Notes under the pieces: model-generated
The model's input: only the letters and a program-made list of their open reading frames with translations
Databases searched by the model: none
What the model was told of the DNA's origin: nothing
NCBI RefSeq assembly: GCF_000807925.1
Contig: NZ_JRVC01000010.1
Span: forward strand, 1 to 64,000
Length of the DNA stretch: 64,000 nucleotides
Source of the DNA: Novosphingobium subterraneum
GTDB taxonomy: Bacteria; Pseudomonadota; Alphaproteobacteria; Sphingomonadales; Sphingomonadaceae
Direction of reading: 5' to 3'
Made by a program: the position numbers and the translations under genes
Shown here: positions 44,067 to 53,579 of the stretch, in pieces
How positions within the stretch are numbered: position 1 is the stretch's first letter
Layout of the letters: the number at the start of each line of letters is the position of its first letter

Positions 44067-45032
44067 ATGGACATCAACGAACTGCTCGAACCCTTCGTCC
44101 GCATGCTCGATGCGGCAGCGAGCCCGGCAGTGGTCCGTGCCATCGAACACGGTGGCTCTGCCGACGCTCTGTGGAGAGAGATCGCAGGGTCAGGCTTCCT
44201 TGATGCGCTGGTTTCCGATGAACACGGCGGCGCGGGCCTGAGTCTTGCCGATATCGAACCGCTGATCGAGGCACTCGGGGCCCGCGCCGTGCCCCTGCCC
44301 GTGGCCGAAACCATGGTCGCCCGCGCGCTGTTGGCCGAGAGCGGGATCGCTGCGCCCGATGGGCCGGTCGTGCTTGTCACCTCGCTGGCGCAGCCGGTGC
44401 CTTGCGGACTGGTGGCGCAAGCCGCGCTGGTCGATTGCGGCGATGCGCTGGTGCTGTGCGACATGGCGCAGCTTGCGCCCGCGCCGACCGGCGTCACCAA
44501 TTCATTGGCTGCACGCATTTCCGGCAAGCCCGAAGGCAGGAGTCTGCCCCGCCCTGCATCCGGCCTGCGCTCCATTGCCGCCGTGCTGCGCGCTGCGCTG
44601 ATCGCCGGTGCCGCCGCCCGCCTGTGCGACGTGACCACCGCCTATGCATCCGAGCGGGTGCAGTTCGGCAAGCCGATCGGCCGCCAGCAGTCGCTGCAGC
44701 AGATGCTGGCGCTGACGGCCGAGGACATGATCGCCTGCCGCATCGCCGCGCAGCTTGGCGCTTCGCATGGTCTGAACGTGCCGCTCGCCGCCGCGGCGAC
44801 GGCCAAGATCGCCACCTCGTCGGCCGCCCCGCGCATCGCTGCCACTGCTCATGCGGTTCACGGCGCCATTGGCATCAGCGAGGAATACGACCTCCAGCTC
44901 CTCACCCGCCGCCTGCACGAATGGCGCCTCGCAGATGGTTCGGAGGGCTACTGGTCGCAAGTGCTGGGGCAAAGCCGACTCGCGTCGACCGTGACAAGCG
45001 TGGACTGGATCAGGCAAAGCGTCTTCGCCTGA
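44067..45032 (+). CDS. Acyl-CoA dehydrogenase (smaller partner)
   Basis: The 321-residue protein has the acyl-CoA dehydrogenase N-terminal (FLDALVSDEHGGAGLS) and C-terminal (YASERVQFGKPIGRQQSLQQ) segments but a shortened middle beta-domain. The start at 44067 has GGGGAGAG upstream. It probably forms a heterotetramer with the preceding gene product rather than acting alone; which partner holds the catalytic Glu is not settled here. Confidence 0.85.
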   Translation: MDINELLEPFVRMLDAAASPAVVRAIEHGGSADALWREIAGSGFLDALVSDEHGGAGLSLADIEPLIEALGARAVPLPVAETMVARALLAESGIAAPDGPVVLVTSLAQPVPCGLVAQAALVDCGDALVLCDMAQLAPAPTGVTNSLAARISGKPEGRSLPRPASGLRSIAAVLRAALIAGAAARLCDVTTAYASERVQFGKPIGRQQSLQQMLALTAEDMIACRIAAQLGASHGLNVPLAAAATAKIATSSAAPRIAATAHAVHGAIGISEEYDLQLLTRRLHEWRLADGSEGYWSQVLGQSRLASTVTSVDWIRQSVFA

Positions 45033-45038
45033 TCCACC

Positions 45039-48000
45039 TCAGAGCCTGCCCGAAAACCGGTTCGGCCCCGCCACAGCGCTGGCCTTGCGGCCGCCGGGCA
45101 GCACGACCTCACCCTCCACGCCGCCGGGAAGCTCTACATCGAGCCGGAACCTGCCGCCCTTGGCCGTCCAGTCGGTGCGGATCGTGCCGCGCACGCTGTG
45201 GTAGGTCGCGCCGCCAGTGCCCAGCACTTCGCTCATGATCGGCGCAATGCGGACCTTGCCGAAGCCGGGCGTCGCAGGCGCGATGCCGGCGATGCGGCGA
45301 AACAGGAAATCGCCGATTGCGCCGAAGGCATAATGATTGCGGCTGTTCATGCTGGCATCGCCCTGGTCGCTGTTCCAGCGTTCCCACATGCTCGTCGCGC
45401 CCTGCTCCACCATATAGCCCCATGACGGATAGCTGCGCTGGGTGAGCAGGGTGATCGCAGTTGCCTCCTGCCCGGCCATGACCAGCGCATCGAGGATGTG
45501 CGGCGTGCCGAGGAAGCCGGTGGACAGGTGGTTGCCGCGCCGCGCAATGTCCGCCGCCAGCGCCGCGCCCGCTGCGCGCATGGCTTCGGGCGAAAGCAGG
45601 CCGAAGCGGATCGCCACGACGTTGCCGGTCTGGCTGCCATTACCAACCTTCCCTTCGACGACGAAGGCGGTGTTGAATGCGCTGCGGATCGCCTCGAACA
45701 GGCTGCGATACTTTGCGGCAGCCTCTGCGTTGCCGATCGCCCCGGCCATCGCCGCCATCATCGTCGCATCCTGTGCCCAATAGGCGGTGGAGAGCAGGTC
45801 CTTGGGCGTGGTCGCCGCGCCCGGATTGGCCGTCGGCGCATCGACCGAGAGCCAGTCGCCATAGTCCGCGCCGCGCTGCTTGCGCCAGACATGGTCAGGG
45901 TTCGCCGCCTCGATCCACGCCATGTAGGCTTCCATCGCCTGCCAGTTGGCGCGGATCACGCCGGTATCGCCATTCTGCATCCACGAGGTGTGCGGCAGGA
46001 TCACGCCCGCATCGGCCCAGCCCGGCGAGGACAGCTTCATCGTCGGCACGAACGGCGGGATGCAGTCGGGGAAGCCGCCCTTGGCGCTTTGCGAGACGCG
46101 CGCGTCCTCCATCACGCGGGCGGTGAAGGCGGCAACGTCCATGTTCCATGCCGCCGCTGGCCAGAACACGGCGGCATCGCCCATCCAGCCCAGCCGCTCG
46201 TCGCGCTGCGGGCAGTCGGTCGGCAGGCCATAGAAGTTGGCCTTCTGGCTCCACACCGAATTGCGCCAGAACTGCTGGATCACCGGATCGCCGACGCGCA
46301 ACTCGGCGGTCAGTGGCAGGTCCTGATGCGCCACCAGACCTTCAAGGTTCCACGCCGTCTGATCATCGGGCACACCGGTGATCTCGACATGGCGATAGCC
46401 GTGATAGGTAAAGCGCGGCTCGTAGACCTCGCGCCCGCGCCCGGCGGCAATGTAGATGTCGCGCGCCTTGGCGGTGCGCAGGTTGGCCTGGTCGATCGTG
46501 CCGTCGGCCTTGAGGATCTCGGCAAAGCGCATCTCGATGCGCGTGCCGGCAGGGGCACTCACGGTCAGGCGTGGGAAGCCGGCAAAGTTCTGTCCGTAGT
46601 CGAGCTGATAATGCCCAGGCCCAAGGCGCTTGACGCTCTTCGGTTGCAGCGTCTCGCGAATGCGGATCGGCGGGCAGCGCTGTGGTTGAACCGGGATCGC
46701 GGGAGCAGCCACCACACTGGCCGGACGCCACCCTGCGGTCGGTCCGTTCGCGGTCGCCCAGCCGGGCTGTTCACCCCGCGCATCGTGGATCTCTCCATCG
46801 TACAGCGAATGTTCGAGCACGGCCGAGTCTGCGATCTCCCAGCCATCGCCACTGCCGATCACGGTGCGCGAGCCGTCGTCATGCTCGATCTCGAGCTGGC
46901 ACAGAATGCGGCATGGCGCAGGCCCGAAGGCAAAGCGGGCAGAAGTGCTGAAGCGCGAACCGTACCAGCCATCGCCGACCACCATGCCCAGCACGTTGGC
47001 ACCGGGCTTGAGCAGCGCGGTGACGTCATAGGTCTGGTAAAGCACCCGCTTCGAAGGATCGGTGAATTCGGGTGCCAGCTTGCGGTCGGCCAGCGGCGCG
47101 CCGTTGATCCATGGCTGGTAGATGCCCAGTGCCGTGGCATGGAGGCGCGCGGCGCGGATTGGCCTGTCGATGGTGAAGCCATGGCGCAGGCGGCTGGCAG
47201 GCGTGAGCGGCCAGGGCTCGCCAATGGGGAGGCTGCCCTTGGCCGGTTCGGCTGCGGGCCATGCCGTGTCATCGGACGCGGGCAGATGCCAGCCGGGGGG
47301 CGCCGCCACCACGGTTTTCCAGCCAGGACTGGCCGAAGTCATCCGCTGGATCAATCCCTCGCCATGGCGCAGCAAGGCCGCCGCCACGCAAGGCGGCTGG
47401 CCAAAGCTGCCGACGCGCCGCCCTTCGATGGCGATGACATTTCGGCCCTTCTTCAGGATGATCGGCCAGACTGCCATCTCGGTGTGACGCGCGGGGCCAT
47501 CGCGCGGCGCGGGCGTAGGTTCGCCATTGATCCACACGCCGGTCAATTCGTGCAGCGTGGCGCAGAACTCTGCCGCACCGCCGGGATGGTCAAAGGTCCA
47601 GCGGAAGGCGCGGGTCTGGCCCACGTTCTGCTTGTCCGGCCCTGAAAGCCAGTGCAGCCCGGCTTCGCGATCGGCCTTGGCGACCAGCGTTTCGCTGGCG
47701 ATCCATTCGGCCTGCCAGTCTGCCGGGGCAAGGCCGGTTTCCCACATTGCGGGCTGGCTGCGCAGCGGCGTGCGGCTGCCCCTGGTCCAGCTTTCCACCT
47801 GCCACCACACCCGGCTGCGCGAGGGCAGGGCCGGCCCGCCATAGGCAATGTCGACCGCCGAAGTGCCAGCCACGCGCCCGCTGTCCCAGACCAGGTTGCG
47901 GCCAGCAGCGAGGTCGTCCGGACTGCGCGCCACGCTGATCCGGTAAGCGACCTGGCCTGCACGTTCCGCGCCGCCCAGCTTCCACGAAAACCTCGGTGGT

Positions 48001-48152
48001 GCATCGCCCAGTGCCAGCGGGCTTTCCAGACCGCACACACGCAGGCCTTCGACCTGTGCCGGTTCAGCTGCGGCAAGCGCCCGCAGCGGGAGCGCGGTTG
48101 CACCGCCGCCGGCAATGCCCAAGGCAATGGCCTCGCGCCGGTTGACCTTCAT
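45039..48152 (-). CDS. Alpha-L-rhamnosidase, GH78
   Basis: The 1037-residue protein has a twin-arginine start (NRREAIALGIAGGG), N-terminal beta-sandwich modules and the GH78 catalytic core segment PTDCPQRDERLGWMGD, with an acidic cluster of the family. It would remove terminal alpha-rhamnose from a glycoside in the periplasm or beyond. It follows the GH3 gene by 31 bases, start at 48152 with GGGAGAAAG upstream. The longer frame to 48239 runs into the GH3 gene. Confidence 0.88.
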   Translation of the reverse strand: MKVNRREAIALGIAGGGATALPLRALAAAEPAQVEGLRVCGLESPLALGDAPPRFSWKLGGAERAGQVAYRISVARSPDDLAAGRNLVWDSGRVAGTSAVDIAYGGPALPSRSRVWWQVESWTRGSRTPLRSQPAMWETGLAPADWQAEWIASETLVAKADREAGLHWLSGPDKQNVGQTRAFRWTFDHPGGAAEFCATLHELTGVWINGEPTPAPRDGPARHTEMAVWPIILKKGRNVIAIEGRRVGSFGQPPCVAAALLRHGEGLIQRMTSASPGWKTVVAAPPGWHLPASDDTAWPAAEPAKGSLPIGEPWPLTPASRLRHGFTIDRPIRAARLHATALGIYQPWINGAPLADRKLAPEFTDPSKRVLYQTYDVTALLKPGANVLGMVVGDGWYGSRFSTSARFAFGPAPCRILCQLEIEHDDGSRTVIGSGDGWEIADSAVLEHSLYDGEIHDARGEQPGWATANGPTAGWRPASVVAAPAIPVQPQRCPPIRIRETLQPKSVKRLGPGHYQLDYGQNFAGFPRLTVSAPAGTRIEMRFAEILKADGTIDQANLRTAKARDIYIAAGRGREVYEPRFTYHGYRHVEITGVPDDQTAWNLEGLVAHQDLPLTAELRVGDPVIQQFWRNSVWSQKANFYGLPTDCPQRDERLGWMGDAAVFWPAAAWNMDVAAFTARVMEDARVSQSAKGGFPDCIPPFVPTMKLSSPGWADAGVILPHTSWMQNGDTGVIRANWQAMEAYMAWIEAANPDHVWRKQRGADYGDWLSVDAPTANPGAATTPKDLLSTAYWAQDATMMAAMAGAIGNAEAAAKYRSLFEAIRSAFNTAFVVEGKVGNGSQTGNVVAIRFGLLSPEAMRAAGAALAADIARRGNHLSTGFLGTPHILDALVMAGQEATAITLLTQRSYPSWGYMVEQGATSMWERWNSDQGDASMNSRNHYAFGAIGDFLFRRIAGIAPATPGFGKVRIAPIMSEVLGTGGATYHSVRGTIRTDWTAKGGRFRLDVELPGGVEGEVVLPGGRKASAVAGPNRFSGRL

Positions 48153-48183
48153 CGTCTTTCTCCCGGAATCTTTGCTCTTGGCA

Positions 48184-50403
48184 TCAGGGCTTGATCGTCT
48201 GCGCGGCCAGTGAAACCTGCGTGGCCAGCACCCGGTCACCGGCAGAGCGGGCCACCTCGATCTTCACTCTGCCCGGCTTCACCACCCAGCGCTGGCGGGC
48301 CACGTCAAAACTGGCGAGCAGGCGCGGGTCGGCCGTGATCGTCACTGTCATGCTTTCCCCCGGCTTCAGCACCGGCTTGTCCCACCCGATCAGGCGCCGC
48401 GCCTTGCCGGGCAACGTGACATAGACCTGTGGCACGTCGGCGCCTTCGCGCGCGCCGGAATTGGTAACGGTGAAGCTGACGCTGACGGTGCGCCCGGCCT
48501 TGGCCCTGAGCGCCGAATAGCGGAACGTCGTGTAGGACAGGCCGTGGCCGAACGCGAACAGGGGCTTCTCGCCCTTCCGGTCGAACCAGCGATAGCCGGC
48601 GTCGGAACCTTCGGGATAGGTGATCGTGAACGGCGGGCTGTTGGTCTGCAGCCCATAGGTGGCCTTGTCCTCCTTGGACGGCGGCGGCAAGTCCGATCCG
48701 GGCAGGACGGGATTGGGCAACTGATCCACACTTACCGGGAAGGTCACCGGCAGGCGACCCGAGGGATTGGTCTTGCCGGACAGGATTTCGGCAATCGCAT
48801 CGCCGCCGCGCTGGCCGGGATACCACGCGGCGAGCACCGCCGGCACCTTGGCCAGCCAGGGCATCGTTACCGGGTTGCCGGTCTCCAGCACCACCACCGT
48901 GCGCGGATTGGCGCTGGCCACGGCATCGATCAGCGCATCCTGCCGGCCATCGAGCGCCAGGTCAGGCTGGTCCTCGGCTTCGGTCGCGAACTTCGTGGCG
49001 AAGACCACGGCGACATCGGCGGCCTGGGCCGCGTCTGCTGCCACTTTCGCATCGCTGCCGTCAACGTACGTCACCTGCGCCTTGCCAAATGTGCGGCGCA
49101 GCGCCTCAAGCGGCGGCGTGCCGCCCCACGCACGGCGGGCGAAGGTGGCGGCAGGCCCGCTCTCGATCTTCTCCACCGCGCGGAACCCGCCGACCGGCAC
49201 GACCTGGCTCGATCCCCCGCCCGATGGCACGCCAAGATCGGCCTTGCCGCCGATCACCACAATGGAGCGGACCGAAGCCGCCAGCGGCAGGATGCCGCCC
49301 TCGTTGCGCAGCAGCACCGTGCCTTCGCGTGCGGCCTGCAGCGCAACTTCCCCATTGCGGGCATAATCGATGGCCCTGGGCGCGATCACGGTCTTGTCCA
49401 CGCCCTTGGCATAGATCGCCCAGAGGATGCGCTTGGCCGCCGTGTCGACTGCCGAGATCGGAATGCTGCCGTCAGCCAGCTTCGGCTTCAGTTCGGTGGA
49501 GAACCAGCGCTTGCGGTCAAGCATCTCGCCCGATTGCTGATCCAGCCCGGCCAGCAGCGCCTCGGCCGAATGGACCGCGCCCCAGTCCGACATGACATAG
49601 CCCTTGAAGCCCCACTCGCGCCGCAGCACGTCGGTCAGCAGGAAGCGGTTTTCGCAGGCATATGTGCCGCCAACCTTGTTGTACGAGCACATGACCGAGC
49701 CCGGATTGCCGCGCTCCATGCCGATCTGGAAGGCCAGCAGGTCGCTCTCGCGCATGGCCGCCTCGTCCATCTCGACCGAGGCCGACGAGCGCCCGATCTC
49801 CTGGTTGTTGAGCGCGAAGTGCTTGATCGTGGCGATGATGCCGTTCGCTTGCACGCCCTCGATCTGCGCCCCCACCAGCACGCCGCCGAGCAGCGGGTCT
49901 TCGCCAAGATACTCGAAATTGCGCCCGGCTCGCGGGTCCCGCACCAGATTGACGCCGCCTGCCAGCATCACGTTGAAGCCCTTGGCCACGGCTTCCGATC
50001 CGATCATCCGCCCGCCCTCGCGCACCAGCGCCGGGTTCCAGGTGGAGGCGAGCGACAGGCCGGAAGGCAGGGCCGTGGCAACATCGCCCTTGCGCATGTC
50101 CATGATGTTGGAAACGCCAAGGCTGGCGTCCGTGGCATACTGGGGCGGGATGCCCAGGCGCTCGATCCCGGCAATGACGCCTGCGCCAACCGGCATGCCC
50201 GGCGCGCGCTTGGGCACGGGAATGAACAGCGGCATCGTGCCGTGAAGCAGCTGGATCTTCTCCTCCAGCGTCATCTGCGAAAGCGCCTGCTCGGCGCGCG
50301 CCTCGGCGGTATCCCGGGAAGCTTGCACAGGGTTGGCCTGTGTCTGGACACAGCCGAGCGCAAGCATTGCAGCAGAGCAGGACAGGCGCGCGGCAGGCTT
50401 CAT
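48184..50403 (-). CDS. Beta-glucosidase-like glycoside hydrolase, GH3
   Basis: The 739-residue protein has a signal peptide with a possible lipoprotein Cys18, the GH3 N-terminal barrel (KHFALNNQE, nucleophile Asp273 in GYVMSDWGAVH), the second alpha/beta domain, and a C-terminal fibronectin-III-like domain. GH3 enzymes hydrolyse terminal beta-glucose or related sugars. The acid/base residue is in the second domain and not identified with certainty. First gene of the GH3-GH78 operon, divergent from a TetR. Confidence 0.88.
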   Translation of the reverse strand: MKPAARLSCSAAMLALGCVQTQANPVQASRDTAEARAEQALSQMTLEEKIQLLHGTMPLFIPVPKRAPGMPVGAGVIAGIERLGIPPQYATDASLGVSNIMDMRKGDVATALPSGLSLASTWNPALVREGGRMIGSEAVAKGFNVMLAGGVNLVRDPRAGRNFEYLGEDPLLGGVLVGAQIEGVQANGIIATIKHFALNNQEIGRSSASVEMDEAAMRESDLLAFQIGMERGNPGSVMCSYNKVGGTYACENRFLLTDVLRREWGFKGYVMSDWGAVHSAEALLAGLDQQSGEMLDRKRWFSTELKPKLADGSIPISAVDTAAKRILWAIYAKGVDKTVIAPRAIDYARNGEVALQAAREGTVLLRNEGGILPLAASVRSIVVIGGKADLGVPSGGGSSQVVPVGGFRAVEKIESGPAATFARRAWGGTPPLEALRRTFGKAQVTYVDGSDAKVAADAAQAADVAVVFATKFATEAEDQPDLALDGRQDALIDAVASANPRTVVVLETGNPVTMPWLAKVPAVLAAWYPGQRGGDAIAEILSGKTNPSGRLPVTFPVSVDQLPNPVLPGSDLPPPSKEDKATYGLQTNSPPFTITYPEGSDAGYRWFDRKGEKPLFAFGHGLSYTTFRYSALRAKAGRTVSVSFTVTNSGAREGADVPQVYVTLPGKARRLIGWDKPVLKPGESMTVTITADPRLLASFDVARQRWVVKPGRVKIEVARSAGDRVLATQVSLAAQTIKP

Positions 50404-50562
50404 TTCAGGGTCCTCAGGTGATCCGGCGGGGCATCACCCGCCCCGTGCTTTCAGGCCGGCAGACTTCACGAAGCTCGCCTTCGAGTCAAGTAATAGATCA
50501 CGCGGGTTCGATTATGCGACACCGCTTGCGCGGGCTCTGCTGCTGTGGAACAAGGCACCGCG

Positions 50563-51240
50563 ATGGACGCCAGCCCCAAGAAAACCCGCGGTCCCGCAGC
50601 AAGGAAGGCTGCGCCCGCGCCGCATCAGCCGGTGCGCGGCCGGCCGACGGCTGATCAGGTCACCTCGATCGATCGCGCCATTGTCGACACCGCGCGCACG
50701 ATGTTCCTTGTCCACGGGTTCGATGCTGTCGGCATGAAGCAGGTGGCCGAAACCGCGCGCGTTTCCAAGGGCACGCTCTATGCCCGCTATCCCTCGAAGG
50801 AAGCGCTGTTCAAGGCGGTCATCGAGCAATCGATCGCTGACTGGTCGGCGGAAGCCTCGTTGCAGGACGCATCGCTTACCGACAATATCGAACAGCGCCT
50901 GCGCCATCACGCCAAGATCATTGCCACATGGCTGGGAAGGCCGGACGTTCTTGCCCTGCAGCGTCTCCTGCTGTCGGTCCAGGAACGCTTTCCCGAGCTT
51001 TCCGAAGTCATGCAGCGGCGGGGCAACGATTACATCGTCGGCCTGATCGCCCGCGACATCGAGGAAGCGGCTGCGCGTGACAGGCGCAACCTGCGCGATG
51101 CTCGTGCCGTGGCGCGTCTGCTGGTCGCCGCAATCAGCGGGGCTCAACTGCAGAGCGGACTGGCGGCCAGGGACGAGGACCTGCAAGCCTTCGCACAACG
51201 CGCGGTCGATCTGATCCTGTGGGGCACCAGCGCCTGGTAG
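50563..51240 (+). CDS. TetR family transcriptional regulator
   Basis: The 225-residue protein has a TetR helix-turn-helix (MKQVAETARVSKGTLYARYPS) after a basic, proline-rich leader. ATG at 50563 is preferred, although GTG at 50545 is in frame. It faces the GH3-GH78 operon across 159 bases and may repress it. A GGCGGG-N6-CCCGCC dyad at 50425-50442 lies in that gap. Confidence 0.85.
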   Translation: MDASPKKTRGPAARKAAPAPHQPVRGRPTADQVTSIDRAIVDTARTMFLVHGFDAVGMKQVAETARVSKGTLYARYPSKEALFKAVIEQSIADWSAEASLQDASLTDNIEQRLRHHAKIIATWLGRPDVLALQRLLLSVQERFPELSEVMQRRGNDYIVGLIARDIEEAAARDRRNLRDARAVARLLVAAISGAQLQSGLAARDEDLQAFAQRAVDLILWGTSAW

Positions 51241-51314
51241 GCTTGATATTCGAACACCTGTGTGCATTAATGCTCGGGCGAACGACTCGCATGTCGTATT
51301 CTGAGAGGATGCCC

Positions 51315-51635
51315 ATGATCCGCACTGCCCTTATCGTCGCCTTGGCCGCTGCCGCGCTTCCCGCCTCGGCCAGCGCTGCCGAACCGGCCAGGCCCGAAGC
51401 TGCCGCGCCTGCCGCCAAGCCCAAGTACAGCACCGCCGAAACCGACATCGGCACCCTGCTCGATGATCCCGCTGCCAAGGCGATCATCGACAAGTACATC
51501 CCCGGCATGACCAGCAACGAGCAGATCGAAATGGCCCGCTCGATGACGCTGAAGGCCGTGCAGACCTACGCGCCCGACGACGTCACCGACGAACGCCTTG
51601 CCCAGATTGACGCCGATCTCGCCAAGCTGAAGTAG
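51315..51635 (+). CDS. Small exported helical protein, unknown function
   Basis: The 106-residue product has a clear signal peptide (MIRTALIVALAAAALPASASA) and a short helical mature part rich in Ala, Asp and Lys. Start at 51315 is chosen because TGAGAGG lies upstream at a good distance; an ATG two codons earlier is also in frame. It sits between the TetR and the dioxygenase-like gene and shows no link to either. Confidence 0.65.
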   Translation: MIRTALIVALAAAALPASASAAEPARPEAAAPAAKPKYSTAETDIGTLLDDPAAKAIIDKYIPGMTSNEQIEMARSMTLKAVQTYAPDDVTDERLAQIDADLAKLK

Positions 51636-51664
51636 GCGTCCGGCCGACTGGGGCAGGACAAACG

Positions 51665-51697
51665 AAGGGCCGCGATCGCAATGAACGCGGCCCTTTC
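51665..51697 (+). terminator. Terminator hairpin
   Basis: AAGGGCCGCG and CGCGGCCCTT form a perfect 10-bp stem around an 11-base loop, 29 bases after the small exported gene and just before the convergent dioxygenase-like gene. Confidence 0.75.
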
Positions 51698-51715
51698 CTG
51701 TGTTTGCCGCCCGGC

Positions 51716-52798
51716 TCAGGCTGCCATGCCATAAGGCGCATCGACCGGCGCTTCGGCGGGATACTCTGCCGGACCGCCGTAGTCGTAGGCAGCATTCAAT
51801 GCGGCGATGAACACCGGATCGTTCAGCGGATCGCTCGGCGTTGCGATCTCGATGCCGCGCGAACGGACGTCCTTGATCAGCATGTCGATCGCCTGCTCGT
51901 GGGTCAGGTTGTCGCTGCCGTCCATGTTCTTCTTGAGTTCGGCATAGTCGCTGAACACTTCGGCCGACCAGTGGACGAGGAACCTCAGGTCGTCGGTGTG
52001 ATAGCGCTCGATCACCTGCTCGCCCGTCTTCACCAGCCAGCCATCGCGGTCAGCCGGATCGCCGGTGAACACGCTGTCGAAGCCGAGGCCCTCGGGCCGC
52101 CGCCGCTCGACGGGTCCGTTCGCCTCGCCCCGGTGCACCAGCATCTCGTTCTGCACGACGACGGCGCGGTTGTAGATCGGCGATTGCACCCGCGCGGGCT
52201 TGCCCAGCGGCCCGTTGGGCCAATAGGTAAAGCCGCTTTCCGGATCATGGCTGAACCAGGTGATCACCTGCGCCATCTTGATCAGGTAATCCTGGAACAA
52301 GCCGGACCGGCCCATGATCGAGCACAGCCAGGTGGGCGAATTCTCGTGCCGCACGCCGCGAAAGCTTGGGGAATCGAGGTGGCCGGGGTCGGTGTTGCCG
52401 CAAGGTCCGTTGACATTGAACAGCATCATCTGCGGCTTGGCGTACTGCGCGCGCCAGTAGGATTTGGCGTGGTTCAGGAACGCCTCGTTGTAGAAGACAT
52501 CATGCAGTTCGGGGTAAAGCGGCGTGGAATAGTTGGCGAGGTAACCCCGGAACGTCGGCGTCAGGAACATATCGAGCGTGGGGGTAAAGCCCTCGGGGAA
52601 ACCGCCGGCGAACGTCGCGATCAGCGATTCCACGGTGGGGAAGTGCTGGGCGATGATCAGCTTCCACGGCCCCTGATCGTGGACCACATCCAGCATCAGC
52701 CGCTTCTGCGCTTCGGTGAACGGATTGCTGATCTCGCGCGGGGGCGAGGCGGGCTTGAGAATGTCGGAAAGGTACTGCCTGCGGGCTTCATCGAGCAT
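51716..52798 (-). CDS. Putative Fe(II) dioxygenase-like protein
   Basis: No family is certain. The 360-residue product has an HLD (HxD) segment near the middle (GHLDSPSF), and later His in MLVHRGE followed by an Arg-rich stretch, a spacing compatible with the facial triad of 2-oxoglutarate Fe(II) dioxygenases. Start at 52798 has AGGAG upstream. It is divergent from a TetR across a 108-base region containing a strong operator-like palindrome, suggesting ligand-induced expression. Confidence 0.55.
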   Translation of the reverse strand: MLDEARRQYLSDILKPASPPREISNPFTEAQKRLMLDVVHDQGPWKLIIAQHFPTVESLIATFAGGFPEGFTPTLDMFLTPTFRGYLANYSTPLYPELHDVFYNEAFLNHAKSYWRAQYAKPQMMLFNVNGPCGNTDPGHLDSPSFRGVRHENSPTWLCSIMGRSGLFQDYLIKMAQVITWFSHDPESGFTYWPNGPLGKPARVQSPIYNRAVVVQNEMLVHRGEANGPVERRRPEGLGFDSVFTGDPADRDGWLVKTGEQVIERYHTDDLRFLVHWSAEVFSDYAELKKNMDGSDNLTHEQAIDMLIKDVRSRGIEIATPSDPLNDPVFIAALNAAYDYGGPAEYPAEAPVDAPYGMAA

Positions 52799-52844
52799 CA
52801 CTGTCTCCTGTCTGGGATTCGCGCCTTCCTGGCTTTCCCGACAG

Positions 52845-52864
52845 AAGTTATAGATCGATAACTT
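52845..52864. promoter_or_regulatory. Palindrome AAGTTAT-N6-ATAACTT, candidate TetR operator
   Basis: A perfect 7-bp dyad around the spacer AGATCG lies between the dioxygenase-like gene and the TetR gene, 42 bases before the TetR start. The 20-base size suits a TetR dimer. Confidence 0.7.
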
Positions 52865-52906
52865 TTTTGGCAAGCGACTTCAGGCGAACTCCGCTATGGA
52901 GGGGCG

Positions 52907-53560
52907 ATGGACGGAAACTCCGATATTCACGCGCCCGCAGCATCCGGCGCTCTCACCAAGGGGCAGCGCACCGCGAACCGCATTCTCGATGCTGCCGAGG
53001 AATTGTTTGCGCAGCACGGCCATGGCGCCACCTCCTTGCGCGACATCGCCGCCAAGGTCGGTCTGCAGCAGCCGGGCCTCTACAAGCATTTCACCGGCAA
53101 GGACGAACTCTACCGACAGGTCTATGAGCGCGCGCTCAAGCCGATGACCGATCTGATGGACGAAGTGCTGGCGCGCCCCGATGCCGACTTCGCCGACCTG
53201 ACCGATCGCATGACCGACCTGCTGGCGCAGCATCCCAACATCGCCCGGCTCCTGATCCGCGCCGCGATTTCGTCCGACAGCGAGCCGGACCCGATCGGAC
53301 TCGACTGGCTGGCACGGATGGTCGGCTATGGCCGCAAAATGAACGAGAAGGCGGGCCAGCCCTCATCGGATGACAGCCTCGCGATGCAGATCGTGGCGAT
53401 CTTCAACATGCTGTTCGGCTTCTTCTGGGCCTCGCCCCTGATCGAAAGCCTGTCCGGGCGGCAGGCAACCGATCCTGAAGCCATGGTCATCCAGAAAGGA
53501 CTGCTGCGCACGTTCATTGCCAGCTTCTCCGGCGCTGCCGGCGAGACCCCTCGGTCCTGA
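52907..53560 (+). CDS. TetR family transcriptional regulator
   Basis: The 217-residue protein has a TetR helix-turn-helix (SLRDIAAKVGLQQPGLYKHFTG) near the N-terminus. Start at 52907 has GGAGGGG upstream. The divergent dioxygenase-like gene and the palindrome at 52845 are its likely targets. It converges on the amidohydrolase gene. Confidence 0.87.
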   Translation: MDGNSDIHAPAASGALTKGQRTANRILDAAEELFAQHGHGATSLRDIAAKVGLQQPGLYKHFTGKDELYRQVYERALKPMTDLMDEVLARPDADFADLTDRMTDLLAQHPNIARLLIRAAISSDSEPDPIGLDWLARMVGYGRKMNEKAGQPSSDDSLAMQIVAIFNMLFGFFWASPLIESLSGRQATDPEAMVIQKGLLRTFIASFSGAAGETPRS

Positions 53561-53579
53561 ACCGGGCCGTTGCGGCAGG

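Noticed and set aside
45498..47645. 715-codon plus-strand open frame opposite the GH78 gene
   Set aside because: Arg/His/Ala-rich composition with no domain; shadow of the real minus-strand rhamnosidase.
50425..50442. GGCGGG-N6-CCCGCC as the operator of the GH3-facing TetR
   Set aside because: GC-only dyads of this length are common in GC-rich DNA; mentioned with the gene but not claimed.
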